From a virus: 64,000 bases of DNA. The translations under genes and the position numbers were made by a program. Shown here one piece after another: positions 56,725-64,000 of the stretch. The notes below the pieces were generated by a model. That model was not told where the DNA came from. It made no database searches and was given only the letters and a program-made list of their open reading frames with translations. The stretch spans positions 1 to 64,000 of IMG/VR virus record IMGVR_UViG_3300037258_000375; one strand, 5' to 3'. How positions within the stretch are numbered: the stretch's first letter is position 1; each line of letters begins with the position of its first letter.

Positions 56725-57659
56725 AGACGTGCGGCCTTGCCTGCTCCGGACGTCGTCAGCGCAGCCGCCGCGTGCGCGCTGTGCTTCACCAGGGCATGTG
56801 CTTCGTGATCGCTCACGCCGACCGCAACCAGATCGTCAACGACCGAGTCTGCCGACTTCTCTTCACAGAGAGCGACGGTAGAGGCGATGAGTTCGCAAAT
56901 CAGGTTCGCGTGCTGCAACACAAGAACAGACTCTTCTCCGAAAAGCTTCTTGTATTGCTCAAACGAGTGCTGATAGGAACCGTGCGGCCAGATCACGAAA
57001 ATGGTAAAGTTGCGGCGTGCTTCTTCGATGATCTCTGCGATGGGGATGTCGGCCTGGATGGTATCGCCGAACACAGCGTGGACATGCTTTTTCCCCACTT
57101 GATCGAAGATCGGCTCGTCTGCGAACATGAAGAAGTATCCCTTCTTGTCACGCTTCTCCAGGCAATCGAGGCTGACCTTGCGCGCCGCCGCATAAAGCAG
57201 CAGATCGTAAGACTCGCCGTGATTAGAGCCGCCTTGGCCGACAAGCCAGATGTTCCGGATGTGCTCATCCACGCGGATATCGCTCTCGAAGTCCGAAATC
57301 TGGATGCAGTTCTTGCCGACAGAAAAGAAGTCGTCGTTCGCGGCAACGGCAACTTGCGGGTCCGGCAAATACTTATTCAAGAGGTCCATGAGGTTCGGGA
57401 GCTTCTTCTGCGCATCGACGGCGCGGTCGTAGTTCGAACCGGTTACGTCGAACGCGACCAGCACTGCATTCGATGTCGGATGCTCAGCGGAATCCCGCGA
57501 TTCAAGCTTGCCGACAGGCTTTGTGTTAATACGCATCGGGTCCAGGTTCGCATGAACCGAACTCGCGGTTGTTGTGTAGGCAAAGTCTGGCGTGCCTGAA
57601 GCACGACGACTTGAAGTTGTACTGTGATATGTACCTGAGTCCCAGCGGCCACCGCCCAT
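56721..57659 (-). CDS. VWA-domain protein
   Basis: 312 aa. LVAFDVTGSNYDRAVDAQ at 67-85 is the MIDAS region of a von Willebrand A domain (DVTGS in place of DxSxS), followed by strand-helix repeats to about residue 250 (FFMFADEPIFDQ). It stands beside the J-domain/kinase-like, TPM and PspA genes, and could bind metal-dependent partners or membranes in that module. Confidence 0.75.
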   Translation of the reverse strand: MGGGRWDSGTYHSTTSSRRASGTPDFAYTTTASSVHANLDPMRINTKPVGKLESRDSAEHPTSNAVLVAFDVTGSNYDRAVDAQKKLPNLMDLLNKYLPDPQVAVAANDDFFSVGKNCIQISDFESDIRVDEHIRNIWLVGQGGSNHGESYDLLLYAAARKVSLDCLEKRDKKGYFFMFADEPIFDQVGKKHVHAVFGDTIQADIPIAEIIEEARRNFTIFVIWPHGSYQHSFEQYKKLFGEESVLVLQHANLICELIASTVALCEEKSADSVVDDLVAVGVSDHEAHALVKHSAHAAAALTTSGAGKAARL

Positions 57660-57671
57660 GATTTCCTCCGC

Positions 57672-58715
57672 TTACGTCGGCAAGTTGAATGCGATCCACT
57701 TCGGAGAGCCGTACTCCTTAGCAGCCGCCTCTTTCCAGTCCTGCAAAACATCTCCAGCTTTCTGGTAGCGTTTCTTATAGTCAGAATCGAGGCACTTCAC
57801 AAGAATTTTTCCCAAGGCGGGCATCCACAACGATCCGCAAAGATACACCATCAACTTCGCGGCCATGTAGATGTCCGAAGCAGGGCCGATGTACTTCTTA
57901 GACAGAAGCTCTGGCGCATAATGGTCCTGCCACGCCGGAATCCAGGATGACAGTCTTGTCCGCTCTTCGTAATTGACTGAATAGCACCAGTCGATCATCC
58001 GGATGGAGTGCTTGCGTGGATCGACACCGGAGCCTCCGTCGTTATCTGGATAGAACATAACGTGTGGCGGAAGGATCGCCCCATGCACCAGCCGGAAGTG
58101 ATGTGTCCATGTCAGTACAGCCAAAATCCTCTTAAACATCCAGACGCCGGTTCGCGTGTCAACATTCTCGATCTTCACGTGAACTTGCTGCGCGGTCACG
58201 AATCCTGAGAAATTCGTGATGACGTTCGCCTCGCGCTTCATCGTTGCCTCGATCCAGAAGTTGTCGATTAGCACAGGTACGCCTTCGCGGATCGGCCCGT
58301 CAATCTTGCTCAACGCTTTGAGTGCGACGATCTCCGCCCTAAGAAGGTCGTTGTCATCGTGATTTCTCGCAACCTTGATGAGTTCCTTGCCGCCTTCCGT
58401 TGTGTAGAGATCGGCGATGTCGCCGATGCGTGGGTGCGGCTTGGCGTTGTACTTACCGATCTTCAGAGGAACGCAGTGGGGGAGCGGAAGACGCTTGCCC
58501 CAATTGCCTTTCCTTACTCGAATATCGGCCTCATTCTTCAACGCGGAGAGTTGCTGGAACACTTTCGCAGCGAGCGGCTCTGTCGGATGAAAGTCGGGGT
58601 GACAAGACCGCGCGAGCTTCCTGAAGACCACAGACGGATCATCTCCCGATCCGAATACATCCTCCGGACAGCACGCGCTCTCCAGCTTATCGTGCATCAA
58701 TTGCAATTCGCTCAT
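57672..58715 (-). CDS. J-domain fused to kinase-like domain
   Basis: 347 aa. The N-terminus has CHPDFHP (HPD at 39-41) in a short J-like helix pair. The rest resembles a protein kinase: ELIKVARN (lysine 114), LVHGAILPPH (210-218) and MIDWCYS (241-243) stand for the catalytic loop and DFG-like regions, with HG in place of HRD. It could be a kinase or pseudokinase that works with an Hsp70-like partner. The ATP-binding glycine loop is GKYNAKPHPRIGDI. Confidence 0.65.
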   Translation of the reverse strand: MSELQLMHDKLESACCPEDVFGSGDDPSVVFRKLARSCHPDFHPTEPLAAKVFQQLSALKNEADIRVRKGNWGKRLPLPHCVPLKIGKYNAKPHPRIGDIADLYTTEGGKELIKVARNHDDNDLLRAEIVALKALSKIDGPIREGVPVLIDNFWIEATMKREANVITNFSGFVTAQQVHVKIENVDTRTGVWMFKRILAVLTWTHHFRLVHGAILPPHVMFYPDNDGGSGVDPRKHSIRMIDWCYSVNYEERTRLSSWIPAWQDHYAPELLSKKYIGPASDIYMAAKLMVYLCGSLWMPALGKILVKCLDSDYKKRYQKAGDVLQDWKEAAAKEYGSPKWIAFNLPT

Positions 58716-59347
58716 GCAGCTTCGTCCATGAACTTGCGCCGGGGCAAGATCGGTCCACTTGGCTTCACGCCTAAAGGATTTTCCGTGTAGCCCTCATACC
58801 ACGGTGCGGTTGAAGGAAGCGATAGGCGAATGAACTGGCGATCCACGTCGCCAAGCTGGCGGGTCGATTCATGCACACACATCCCGTCCACCCAATAGAC
58901 CATGCCTGGAGCGAAGATGGTGCCCGGAGAGCGTAGCTCGCCCCGCAGATGCTCGCAGCTTCCCTCTTCTCCCACTTCACCGTGGAATTGCTGCGCCCAG
59001 GCGCAACAGCCCGCGTGCGAAGACACAGTGAGCATCCCAGTCGCTCTGCTCGCCCAAGGCGCACCTCCACCCCATCCGCGACCCTCCCCGCCATCTACGT
59101 GCAGTCCTGCGCGCCGATGCGTTCGTCCGAGGGCAACCGTCTTCTCATCGATGGTGAGGTAGCCGACTTTCCCCAAATGCTTCGCGTCCATCATCCGGAA
59201 AAGGCACCACGCCACATCCCAGTAATGTAAAACAAAATCGGGAAAGGTCGATACGCCCCCGAGAATAATCGGAAGCATCATGACCCGTGTGCCCGAGAAC
59301 GGCGGTAATTTAACTTCGCCGACTTCGCGAAAAGTGCTTGTAAACAT
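58712..59347 (-). CDS. Putative 2-oxoglutarate-Fe(II) oxygenase-like protein
   Basis: 211 aa from the ATG at 59347, chosen because AAGGGGGAAGG lies just before it; an ATG at 59368 is possible. HVD (83-85), H159 (in CVHEST) and R170 or R174 match the H-x-D...H...R iron and substrate ligand layout. The order of strands around PGMVYWVDGMC supports a double-stranded beta helix. Substrate unknown. Adjacent to the TPM and kinase-like genes. Confidence 0.5.
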   Translation of the reverse strand: MFTSTFREVGEVKLPPFSGTRVMMLPIILGGVSTFPDFVLHYWDVAWCLFRMMDAKHLGKVGYLTIDEKTVALGRTHRRAGLHVDGGEGRGWGGGAPWASRATGMLTVSSHAGCCAWAQQFHGEVGEEGSCEHLRGELRSPGTIFAPGMVYWVDGMCVHESTRQLGDVDRQFIRLSLPSTAPWYEGYTENPLGVKPSGPILPRRKFMDEAA

Positions 59348-59375
59348 ACCCTTCCCCCTTTTACTCATACACGAA

Positions 59376-60707
59376 CTAGAAGCTACCGCTATCGCCTCCG
59401 AAGCTACCGCTATCCCCGCCTCCGAAGTCCGATGAAGATGACGAGTCGCTGAAGCTGCTACTGCTGCTGTCGTCAAAGCCGCTCGATGACGATGAATCGC
59501 TAAAACTACTGCTACTGCTGTCATCGAAGCTGCTCGATGACGACGAGTCATTCCAACTGCTGCTCGATTCCTCTCGAACCGCGACCGGCTCCGGCTCTGG
59601 AACGAAGACGGGCTCGATGATGGGAACAATGACCGGGCTGGGGCCATAATAACCATCGTCGATGTACGCTGGCCGAGCAGGGGCCTTATTGATGATCGTC
59701 GTATTCGTCACAGACGGAGACGCTGCCGGAGCGGCCTGCGGAGGGGTTGGAGGTGTAGGGCCGGGTTTCGGAACGTCGGGATCAGGATTGCCCGCAGGAG
59801 CGGTAGAGTGGCCGTCGCCGGAATGCCTCGAAGCACTACGATCAAACCGGAACTTGCGCGAAGCTTGAGCTACTTCCGCATCGACTTTGTCGGCAATCCA
59901 CTTATAGCGCTTCCCGATCTCCTCGTACTCCTCGATGTCGAGACCTTTCGTATCCGGATTGAAGGTCTCGCTCTGGTTCAACCGGGAGAACTCCTCCGAC
60001 AATGCGTAGTTAGTGCTGTTGATGATCTTCCCCGCCGCCTCGTTCCGCCATAGCACCGCTTGTTGCTGCGCCAGGAGACGCTTGCGCCGGAAGTTAAACA
60101 GGGCGAGAATACCGATCACGCAACAACCGAGAAGGATCGCGCCAAGCAACCAATCCAGCCATCTCCAAAGTCCGGACATGTCTGTTGCTTGCTTGGTAAT
60201 AACGGTGGTGGCCGGATGTAGAGCCGCCGTTTGAAATGCTTCGATCTGCACTGCGGCTTGAGACATACCGGCAATCATGCCCCGTGTCCAGTCGCCGTCT
60301 CGGAAGGCGGGAGCCATGAACTGCGTGCGGATCACAGACGTATTGAGTGCCCGTCCGAACTCGTTCCCCACAAACAACCCCGCCGCGTGCCGCTTCGGGA
60401 ACACGAGGAACACGATCAGGTTGTTCTTCACTCCTCCGCTGGCCGATTGCCACGATGGACACTCCTTCTGTAGTGTGGCGACGTACTGCTCGGGCGTGGT
60501 CTTGGAGGTGTCATCCAAGATCACGCGCGGGTCGGCACCCTTCGCCGCGAGCATAGAAGCAGAATGAACAAGCGCATCACCCTGACCGCTCCTGAGAAGC
60601 GATGACGGGTCCGCGAAAACTGGCGAGTCGCACGAATGCGAAAACACTTGACTCCAGCCCATGGAGGCCAGAGCCACAAATATGCAGGCGATCAAAACTC
60701 GTCTCAT
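59376..60707 (-). CDS. TPM-domain membrane protein with Ser/Asp-rich tail
   Basis: 443 aa from the ATG at 60707, behind AGGAAG. Residues 1-20 form a signal peptide. The TPM/Psb32-like domain covers about 25-175 (DPRVILDDTSKTTPEQYVAT, then NNLIVFLVF). A membrane helix follows at 184-204, then a coiled linker. The last 60 residues are repeated S and D runs (DSSSSSS, FSDSSSSS). TPM domains occur in membrane stress and photosystem assembly proteins. The partner PspA-like gene is next. Confidence 0.75.
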   Translation of the reverse strand: MRRVLIACIFVALASMGWSQVFSHSCDSPVFADPSSLLRSGQGDALVHSASMLAAKGADPRVILDDTSKTTPEQYVATLQKECPSWQSASGGVKNNLIVFLVFPKRHAAGLFVGNEFGRALNTSVIRTQFMAPAFRDGDWTRGMIAGMSQAAVQIEAFQTAALHPATTVITKQATDMSGLWRWLDWLLGAILLGCCVIGILALFNFRRKRLLAQQQAVLWRNEAAGKIINSTNYALSEEFSRLNQSETFNPDTKGLDIEEYEEIGKRYKWIADKVDAEVAQASRKFRFDRSASRHSGDGHSTAPAGNPDPDVPKPGPTPPTPPQAAPAASPSVTNTTIINKAPARPAYIDDGYYGPSPVIVPIIEPVFVPEPEPVAVREESSSSWNDSSSSSSFDDSSSSSFSDSSSSSGFDDSSSSSFSDSSSSSDFGGGDSGSFGGDSGSF

Positions 60708-60757
60708 GGAACTTCCTTTCACATCGAGCATTCGAGGGAGGGTTTCCGTGTGGTCGT

Positions 60758-61417
60758 TTATTTCAGTGACGCGAGAAGGGCATCCACTTCAGGGCTGTTC
60801 GCGTTCGATGGTTGAGGCGTTGTGGTGAGTGCCCGGTCAAACTCAGCGCTGGCTACATCGTTGTGGCGGCGCATTCTTTGCTCCACATCATCGACGGATT
60901 GATTGCCATCAAAGCCAAGTGCGGCATTCGCTTGGGTCAACGCGGAAGCGGCCTGATGCTTTGCCTTCGTGTCCATATCCAGGCGTTCGAGTTCACGCAC
61001 GCGAGCAACCATCAACTGATGCTTCGCGTTCAACAAATCGGCGGACTCCTTCAGCTTGGCCACCACGGTCTGTTGGTCGGTGATGTCGGTACCCATCTTC
61101 GTGAAGTGCGTCGTCTCTTCGACGATGTTTGCGGCCTTCATCCGCGCTGCCTGAGAATTGGGATCGGCAATGAGAATGGCCTTGACTTCCTTCTTCTGTG
61201 ATTCAATTTGATTGCCGAGGTCCTGGTATTCGCGGGTGAGCGTACGCAGTCCGCCATCCTGCGCAGCGATTTCGGTATTCATCTTGCCCATCGCGTCTTC
61301 GAGATCACGGCAATACTGACGCACGGCAGATGGTGAGTTCGCGTCAATCTCTTTATCCAGCAGATCATGTGCTGCACCCAGCGTGACGACGCGAAGCTTT
61401 TGCAGAAAACCAGTCAT
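60758..61417 (-). CDS. PspA/IM30-like membrane-associated protein
   Basis: 219 aa, almost fully helical with long amphipathic stretches (KLRVVTLGAAHDLLDKEID, then QQTVVAKLKESADLLNAK). The N-terminal basic helix and the pattern LDKEIDANSPSAVRQYCRDL fit PspA/IM30 (ESCRT-III-like) proteins, which bind and remodel membranes. It precedes the TPM gene, so the two probably work together on the host membrane. Confidence 0.7.
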   Translation of the reverse strand: MTGFLQKLRVVTLGAAHDLLDKEIDANSPSAVRQYCRDLEDAMGKMNTEIAAQDGGLRTLTREYQDLGNQIESQKKEVKAILIADPNSQAARMKAANIVEETTHFTKMGTDITDQQTVVAKLKESADLLNAKHQLMVARVRELERLDMDTKAKHQAASALTQANAALGFDGNQSVDDVEQRMRRHNDVASAEFDRALTTTPQPSNANSPEVDALLASLK

Positions 61418-61457
61418 AAACTCTTCTCCTGGAGCGCCACGCAGTGGCCGGTTGCTG

Positions 61458-61736
61458 TTACAGTGCCGCTGCTAATTCGTAATCTTCCGCCAGTAGATCA
61501 CTCTGAGAGCACGCCCACGGTACGACGGTTCCCTGATAAGTCATCATGTCTACGTGCGACTGATACTGAATCTCCGTCCCTTCGGGATAGATACCCAAAA
61601 GCGGAAGTCGGTTCACCTGGAACTTAGAGCCCGGAACCAGGAACAGATACATTCCCTTCCCGTTCCAGCCAGCCCGACATACCCGCTCGCCGCTTTGCAA
61701 CTGTTCGAGTGCCCATCCTAATCCTTGCTTCTCCAT
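61458..61736 (-). CDS. DUF2829 protein (Tad2-type Thoeris inhibitor family)
   Basis: 92 aa from the ATG at 61736, behind GGAAGG. GWALEQLQSGERVCRAGWNG and KGMYLFLVPG at the start, and TVVPWACSQSDLLAEDYEL at the end, are the DUF2829 signature. The characterised member Tad2 binds the cyclic ADPR-type signal of Thoeris and blocks immunity. Not all DUF2829 proteins are proven inhibitors, so the role is a family-based inference. Confidence 0.7.
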   Translation of the reverse strand: MEKQGLGWALEQLQSGERVCRAGWNGKGMYLFLVPGSKFQVNRLPLLGIYPEGTEIQYQSHVDMMTYQGTVVPWACSQSDLLAEDYELAAAL

Positions 61737-61767
61737 TGATTTTTCCTTCCGCCACAACTGTGGCTGG

Positions 61768-62421
61768 TTATGCTGCTAGTCGAGTGCGATTTGCTATTTC
61801 AAGAAATTTCTTCTCATCGGTGCGCAGCATCAAAAGCTGCGATACCATGTTATCCGCATCCGGCATCCACTCCGACGGATGCGCACACAACCGCAAGATC
61901 GGTTTGCCCTTCTCGATCTGCTCGATGTTTTGCGACCGCTCCTTCTTGATCCGGTAGATGCGCTCGTTCACATGGGTCTCGAAATAGCCATGGTCTCGAT
62001 ACTGCCGAACCTGTTCTGGCTTGAGGATCGTAAACATCAACTGCTCGGCGCGCGCCTCCGCGATCTTTCGCTTTTCGGCTGCCTCGAAACGTGCCGCTTT
62101 CTCTTCGGCTGACTCGGGCGGTTGGCATCCAAGCCCAAGAATGGAAATCATTTGGTTATGATTGTTATTCATCATCTGGCTGTACATCATCTGGCTGTAC
62201 CAGATATTGGCGTTCGAGACGGTTACATAAGACATAGATGTGCCTGTCCCCCCACCTATTGCATAGGCAGAGTCCGCACTCTTCGACGCGCCCCCGAGCA
62301 GCTTTGACCAGTTATTGCTCATTTGATCCACCATCGCTTGCGCGCCATAGGCAGTCCTCGCGCCCTTCACATCCGATCCGTTCAACGCTTTTGAAATCCA
62401 CGACTCCGATTTATATGGCAT
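61768..62421 (-). CDS. Hypothetical protein with conserved C-terminus
   Basis: 217 aa. The N-terminus is polar with NNNHNQMISILG. The C-terminal half (ERIYRIKKERSQNIEQIEK, then RLCAHPSEWMPDADNM) is a conserved phage pattern. Its start overlaps the previous gene by 11 bases. Unknown function. Confidence 0.6.
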   Translation of the reverse strand: MPYKSESWISKALNGSDVKGARTAYGAQAMVDQMSNNWSKLLGGASKSADSAYAIGGGTGTSMSYVTVSNANIWYSQMMYSQMMNNNHNQMISILGLGCQPPESAEEKAARFEAAEKRKIAEARAEQLMFTILKPEQVRQYRDHGYFETHVNERIYRIKKERSQNIEQIEKGKPILRLCAHPSEWMPDADNMVSQLLMLRTDEKKFLEIANRTRLAA

Positions 62422-62854
62422 TGTCGCTCGCCTTCATCATTCTTTTTGCTTTGTCGAGGAAGGTTTGCTCATCCTTCTTGGGAGGCCATCCGTTGGGATC
62501 GGACGGTACGAACATCTCCTGGGCCACGACAACCTGCTTGCTAGTTTGTATGCCAAGACATGTGATCTTCCGCACGAAGACGCGCCTCAGACCGCCCATC
62601 TCCTTCAACTCCTGCTCGTTGTAGAAGACGTGAAATCCGGGAGCATACGGCTTCGAGTCTAATGCGGTGATTTTTTTCCCTGGAGTGTGTTCGTCTGTGG
62701 CGGTGATCCATTTATCCAGCGGCACGTCTGCCGATTTGGCGATGGTGAACTGCTGGAAGGTCGGCTTCCTCGCGGTGCCGCCGAATTCCTTCCAGGCATC
62801 CATGATGAGGCCCGAAGGATTATCGTATGTCTCTTTGACTATGGAGAGGCACAT
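62411..62854 (-). CDS. Conserved phage hypothetical protein
   Basis: 147 aa. Starts MCLSIVKETYDNPSG, then PGFHVFYNEQELKEM and VRKITCLGIQTSKQVVVAQE. Recurs in tailed phages as a protein of unknown function. No domain recognised. Confidence 0.6.
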   Translation of the reverse strand: MCLSIVKETYDNPSGLIMDAWKEFGGTARKPTFQQFTIAKSADVPLDKWITATDEHTPGKKITALDSKPYAPGFHVFYNEQELKEMGGLRRVFVRKITCLGIQTSKQVVVAQEMFVPSDPNGWPPKKDEQTFLDKAKRMMKASDNAI

Positions 62855-62861
62855 AGCTCAA

Positions 62862-63116
62862 CTAACCCCCGATCATGCGCGCATGAAGAATTATGCGTTC
62901 GGCGGTCGGATCGAACGCATTGAGAACCTCACCCTGGTCGCCTTTTTTGCTGACCGAGTAAGCGAGGTAGCCTTTGGCTTTTAGCTCATTGAAACGCGCT
63001 TCCGCCTTGGAAACTTCGGCTGGGTTGTTGCGATCCCATTGCATCCGGGTATCGCCTGTGTCATCGAGTATGTTGAGTTCTCCCCCGTGGGCGCGGTCAA
63101 TGATTTCTAGTTCCAT
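62862..63116 (-). CDS. Hypothetical protein behind a strong promoter
   Basis: 84 aa. DIIDRAHGGELNILDDTGDT-like start, then EVSKAEARFNELKAKGYLAY, a small alpha/beta protein. It follows the promoter at 63165 by about 50 bases and begins the unit read toward 61458 and probably beyond. Confidence 0.6.
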   Translation of the reverse strand: MELEIIDRAHGGELNILDDTGDTRMQWDRNNPAEVSKAEARFNELKAKGYLAYSVSKKGDQGEVLNAFDPTAERIILHARMIGG

Positions 63117-63164
63117 TGTCTGTCTTCTCCCGAAGATTGAACGATTTACCTATAGCTTCCCAAT

Positions 63165-63193
63165 AGTCTGCGCTATCCGGGATGGGCTGTCAA
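63165..63193 (-). promoter_or_regulatory. Promoter with AGCGCAGACTA core, minus strand
   Basis: TTGACA (63193-63188), 17 bases, then CAGACT (63170-63165) in ATAGCGCAGACTATT. Very similar to the plus-strand promoters at 28876, 38051 and 44230. Confidence 0.65.
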
Positions 63194-63219
63194 GAAAAAT
63201 TGCGCCCATGATGCGGATG

Positions 63220-63690
63220 CTAGATCGCCGTCGAAATATCCTCTGGCGGTGCGATTCTACGGCTCCCTTGCAAACTATTACAAAAAGGGCAGATGGCATA
63301 ATTATGTGGCTTTCCGTCCACAACGATGCGGTCGTCTCTGCTGCCCCCGCCCATGCCACGCGATGACTCGTGCCCGAAGACCACTTCATCGAACGGCCAT
63401 TGGCCTTGACGCTTCTTGCATTCGTCTGAAATCTGGAGAGCACAGCGCTTGCCCTGCTGATCCCACCGCGTCCGCTTGCGGCTGATATATTCGTCCATGC
63501 CCTTCTTGCTGTCGAGCTTGCAGACCTCGCGGCCATCGGGATAGCGAAAGACGCCGTCTTCGCATAGGAACTTTGGCACGTGCTTCACTTGAGATGGTCT
63601 CCCGAATGCCTGTGCTTCTCTTTTCACGCCGCGAGGCTCGGGGCGTTTAGGACGCAGCGGAGTCTTTCGGCGGAGTGGCGTTCGTTTCAT
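63220..63690 (-). CDS. HNH/NinG-like recombination endonuclease-like protein
   Basis: 156 aa. MKRTPLRRKTPLRPKRPEP is the basic N-terminus of NinG/Rap-type phage proteins. CALQISDECKKRQ then GHESSRG and ICPFCNSLQGSR form a Cys/His set like an HNH zinc finger. It may cut recombination intermediates. The ninG-like assignment is moderate. Its start shares one base with the stop of the gene upstream. Confidence 0.65.
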   Translation of the reverse strand: MKRTPLRRKTPLRPKRPEPRGVKREAQAFGRPSQVKHVPKFLCEDGVFRYPDGREVCKLDSKKGMDEYISRKRTRWDQQGKRCALQISDECKKRQGQWPFDEVVFGHESSRGMGGGSRDDRIVVDGKPHNYAICPFCNSLQGSRRIAPPEDISTAI

Positions 63691-63896
63691 TAGTCTGCGA
63701 GTGTTGCAAGAACTTCATCGGGAATACTTGAATGACTGAAGCCCACACGTTCGAGCACTATGTCTTCCCGCCCGTCGTCCGGCTTGGGAGTCCACATCGC
63801 CCTCATCCCCTGCCACCATAGTCTATCGCCAACCTTCATTTCTTTGGTGTCTCTGATCCGGATTGCACATGTCTGATCTGCATACGTCGTATCCAA
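63690..63896 (-). CDS. Hypothetical protein, DxLWWQG motif
   Basis: 68 aa from a TTG at 63896. RDTKEMKVGDRLWWQGMRAM followed by WTPKPDDG is seen in short phage proteins. The frame stays open upstream into codons SLRRVPGVQC without a clear start, and an ATG-led frame at 63957 would join it only after a frameshift. So the 5' end may be broken or misread. Confidence 0.5.
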   Translation of the reverse strand: MDTTYADQTCAIRIRDTKEMKVGDRLWWQGMRAMWTPKPDDGREDIVLERVGFSHSSIPDEVLATLAD

Positions 63897-63957
63897 ACAT
63901 TGGACCCCAGGTACTCTCCGTAAGCTTCACGATGTTAATGACTACGCCGCCGACCAT
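63826..63957 (-). CDS. Possible short ORF overlapping the previous gene
   Basis: 43 codons from an ATG at 63957, downstream of an AGAGG-type site. It reads VVINIVKLTESTWGPMFGYD, a more protein-like start than the neighbouring TTG. It may be the true 5' part of the gene at 63690 separated by a frame error. The frame is also open to the right edge. An adjoining frame ends at 63977 as the tail of a gene cut by the window. Confidence 0.3.
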
Positions 63958-64000
63958 TATGTGACCTTTCCTCTTGTTAAGTGCCGACCTTCGGCCCATC

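Noticed and set aside
56446-63116. A DatZ or MazZ gene next to the PurZ candidate
   Set aside because: No HD-type or MazG-type motif was found in the adjacent proteins, so the 2-aminoadenine pathway cannot be claimed from this window.
1-64000. CRISPR arrays, tRNA or rRNA genes
   Set aside because: No regular direct-repeat/spacer pattern and no cloverleaf or rRNA core was seen by eye; a tRNAscan search would settle the tRNA point.

Overview
The window is an internal piece of a large tailed double-stranded DNA phage (Caudoviricetes), with genes cut at both edges. It has a phage packaging and head module (large terminase, portal, scaffold-like protein, HK97-type capsid protein), DnaN and other phage replication and recombination genes, and very many short tightly coupled genes. 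Shine-Dalgarno starts and a cold-shock protein indicate a bacterial host. The host phylum cannot be read from the sequence. No tRNA genes, rRNA genes or CRISPR arrays were seen.

Layout. (1) 1-17.2 kb, minus strand: virion and packaging genes running right to left, with the terminase at 10.5-13.5 kb carrying an intein, then portal, scaffold-like protein, capsid protein and smaller virion proteins. (2) 17.2-26.9 kb, minus strand: about 25 small coupled genes of mostly unknown role, many with zinc knuckles, ending in a long mosaic ORF with repeated A-tracts. (3) 26.9-28.1 kb: a 1.2 kb non-coding GC-rich region with palindromes, one of them parS-like. (4) 28.1-28.8 kb, minus strand: endonuclease VII and a SprT-like protein. 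(5) 28.9-50.6 kb, plus strand: three promoter-led units holding a MoxR-type ATPase/coiled-coil/VWA-metalloprotease trio, an arginase-like protein, a TOPRIM protein, DnaN, a ParB-like protein, an ECF-type sigma factor, a SPOUT methyltransferase and a serine recombinase. (6) 50.6-64 kb, minus strand: a virion-like protein, ASCH protein, P-loop ATPase, an adenylosuccinate-synthetase-family enzyme (PurZ candidate), then a block of VWA, J-domain/kinase-like, putative dioxygenase, TPM-domain membrane protein and PspA-like protein, followed by a DUF2829 protein (family of the Thoeris inhibitor Tad2).

How the parts fit. Packaging and head genes form one late-type module. The plus-strand middle looks like replication, repair and gene control. 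The right-hand block combines nucleotide metabolism, a membrane/stress-type set and a candidate anti-defence gene. Promoter-like sites pairing TTGACA with AGCGCA(G/A)A(G/C)T stand before several leading genes on both strands, and copies of the AGCGCAGAGT core without TTGACA stand elsewhere between genes, which suggests a shared regulator or sigma preference. Homing-type selfish genes are frequent: two HNH-AP2 genes, one PD-(D/E)XK gene, one LAGLIDADG gene, one HNH gene and the LAGLIDADG intein in the terminase.
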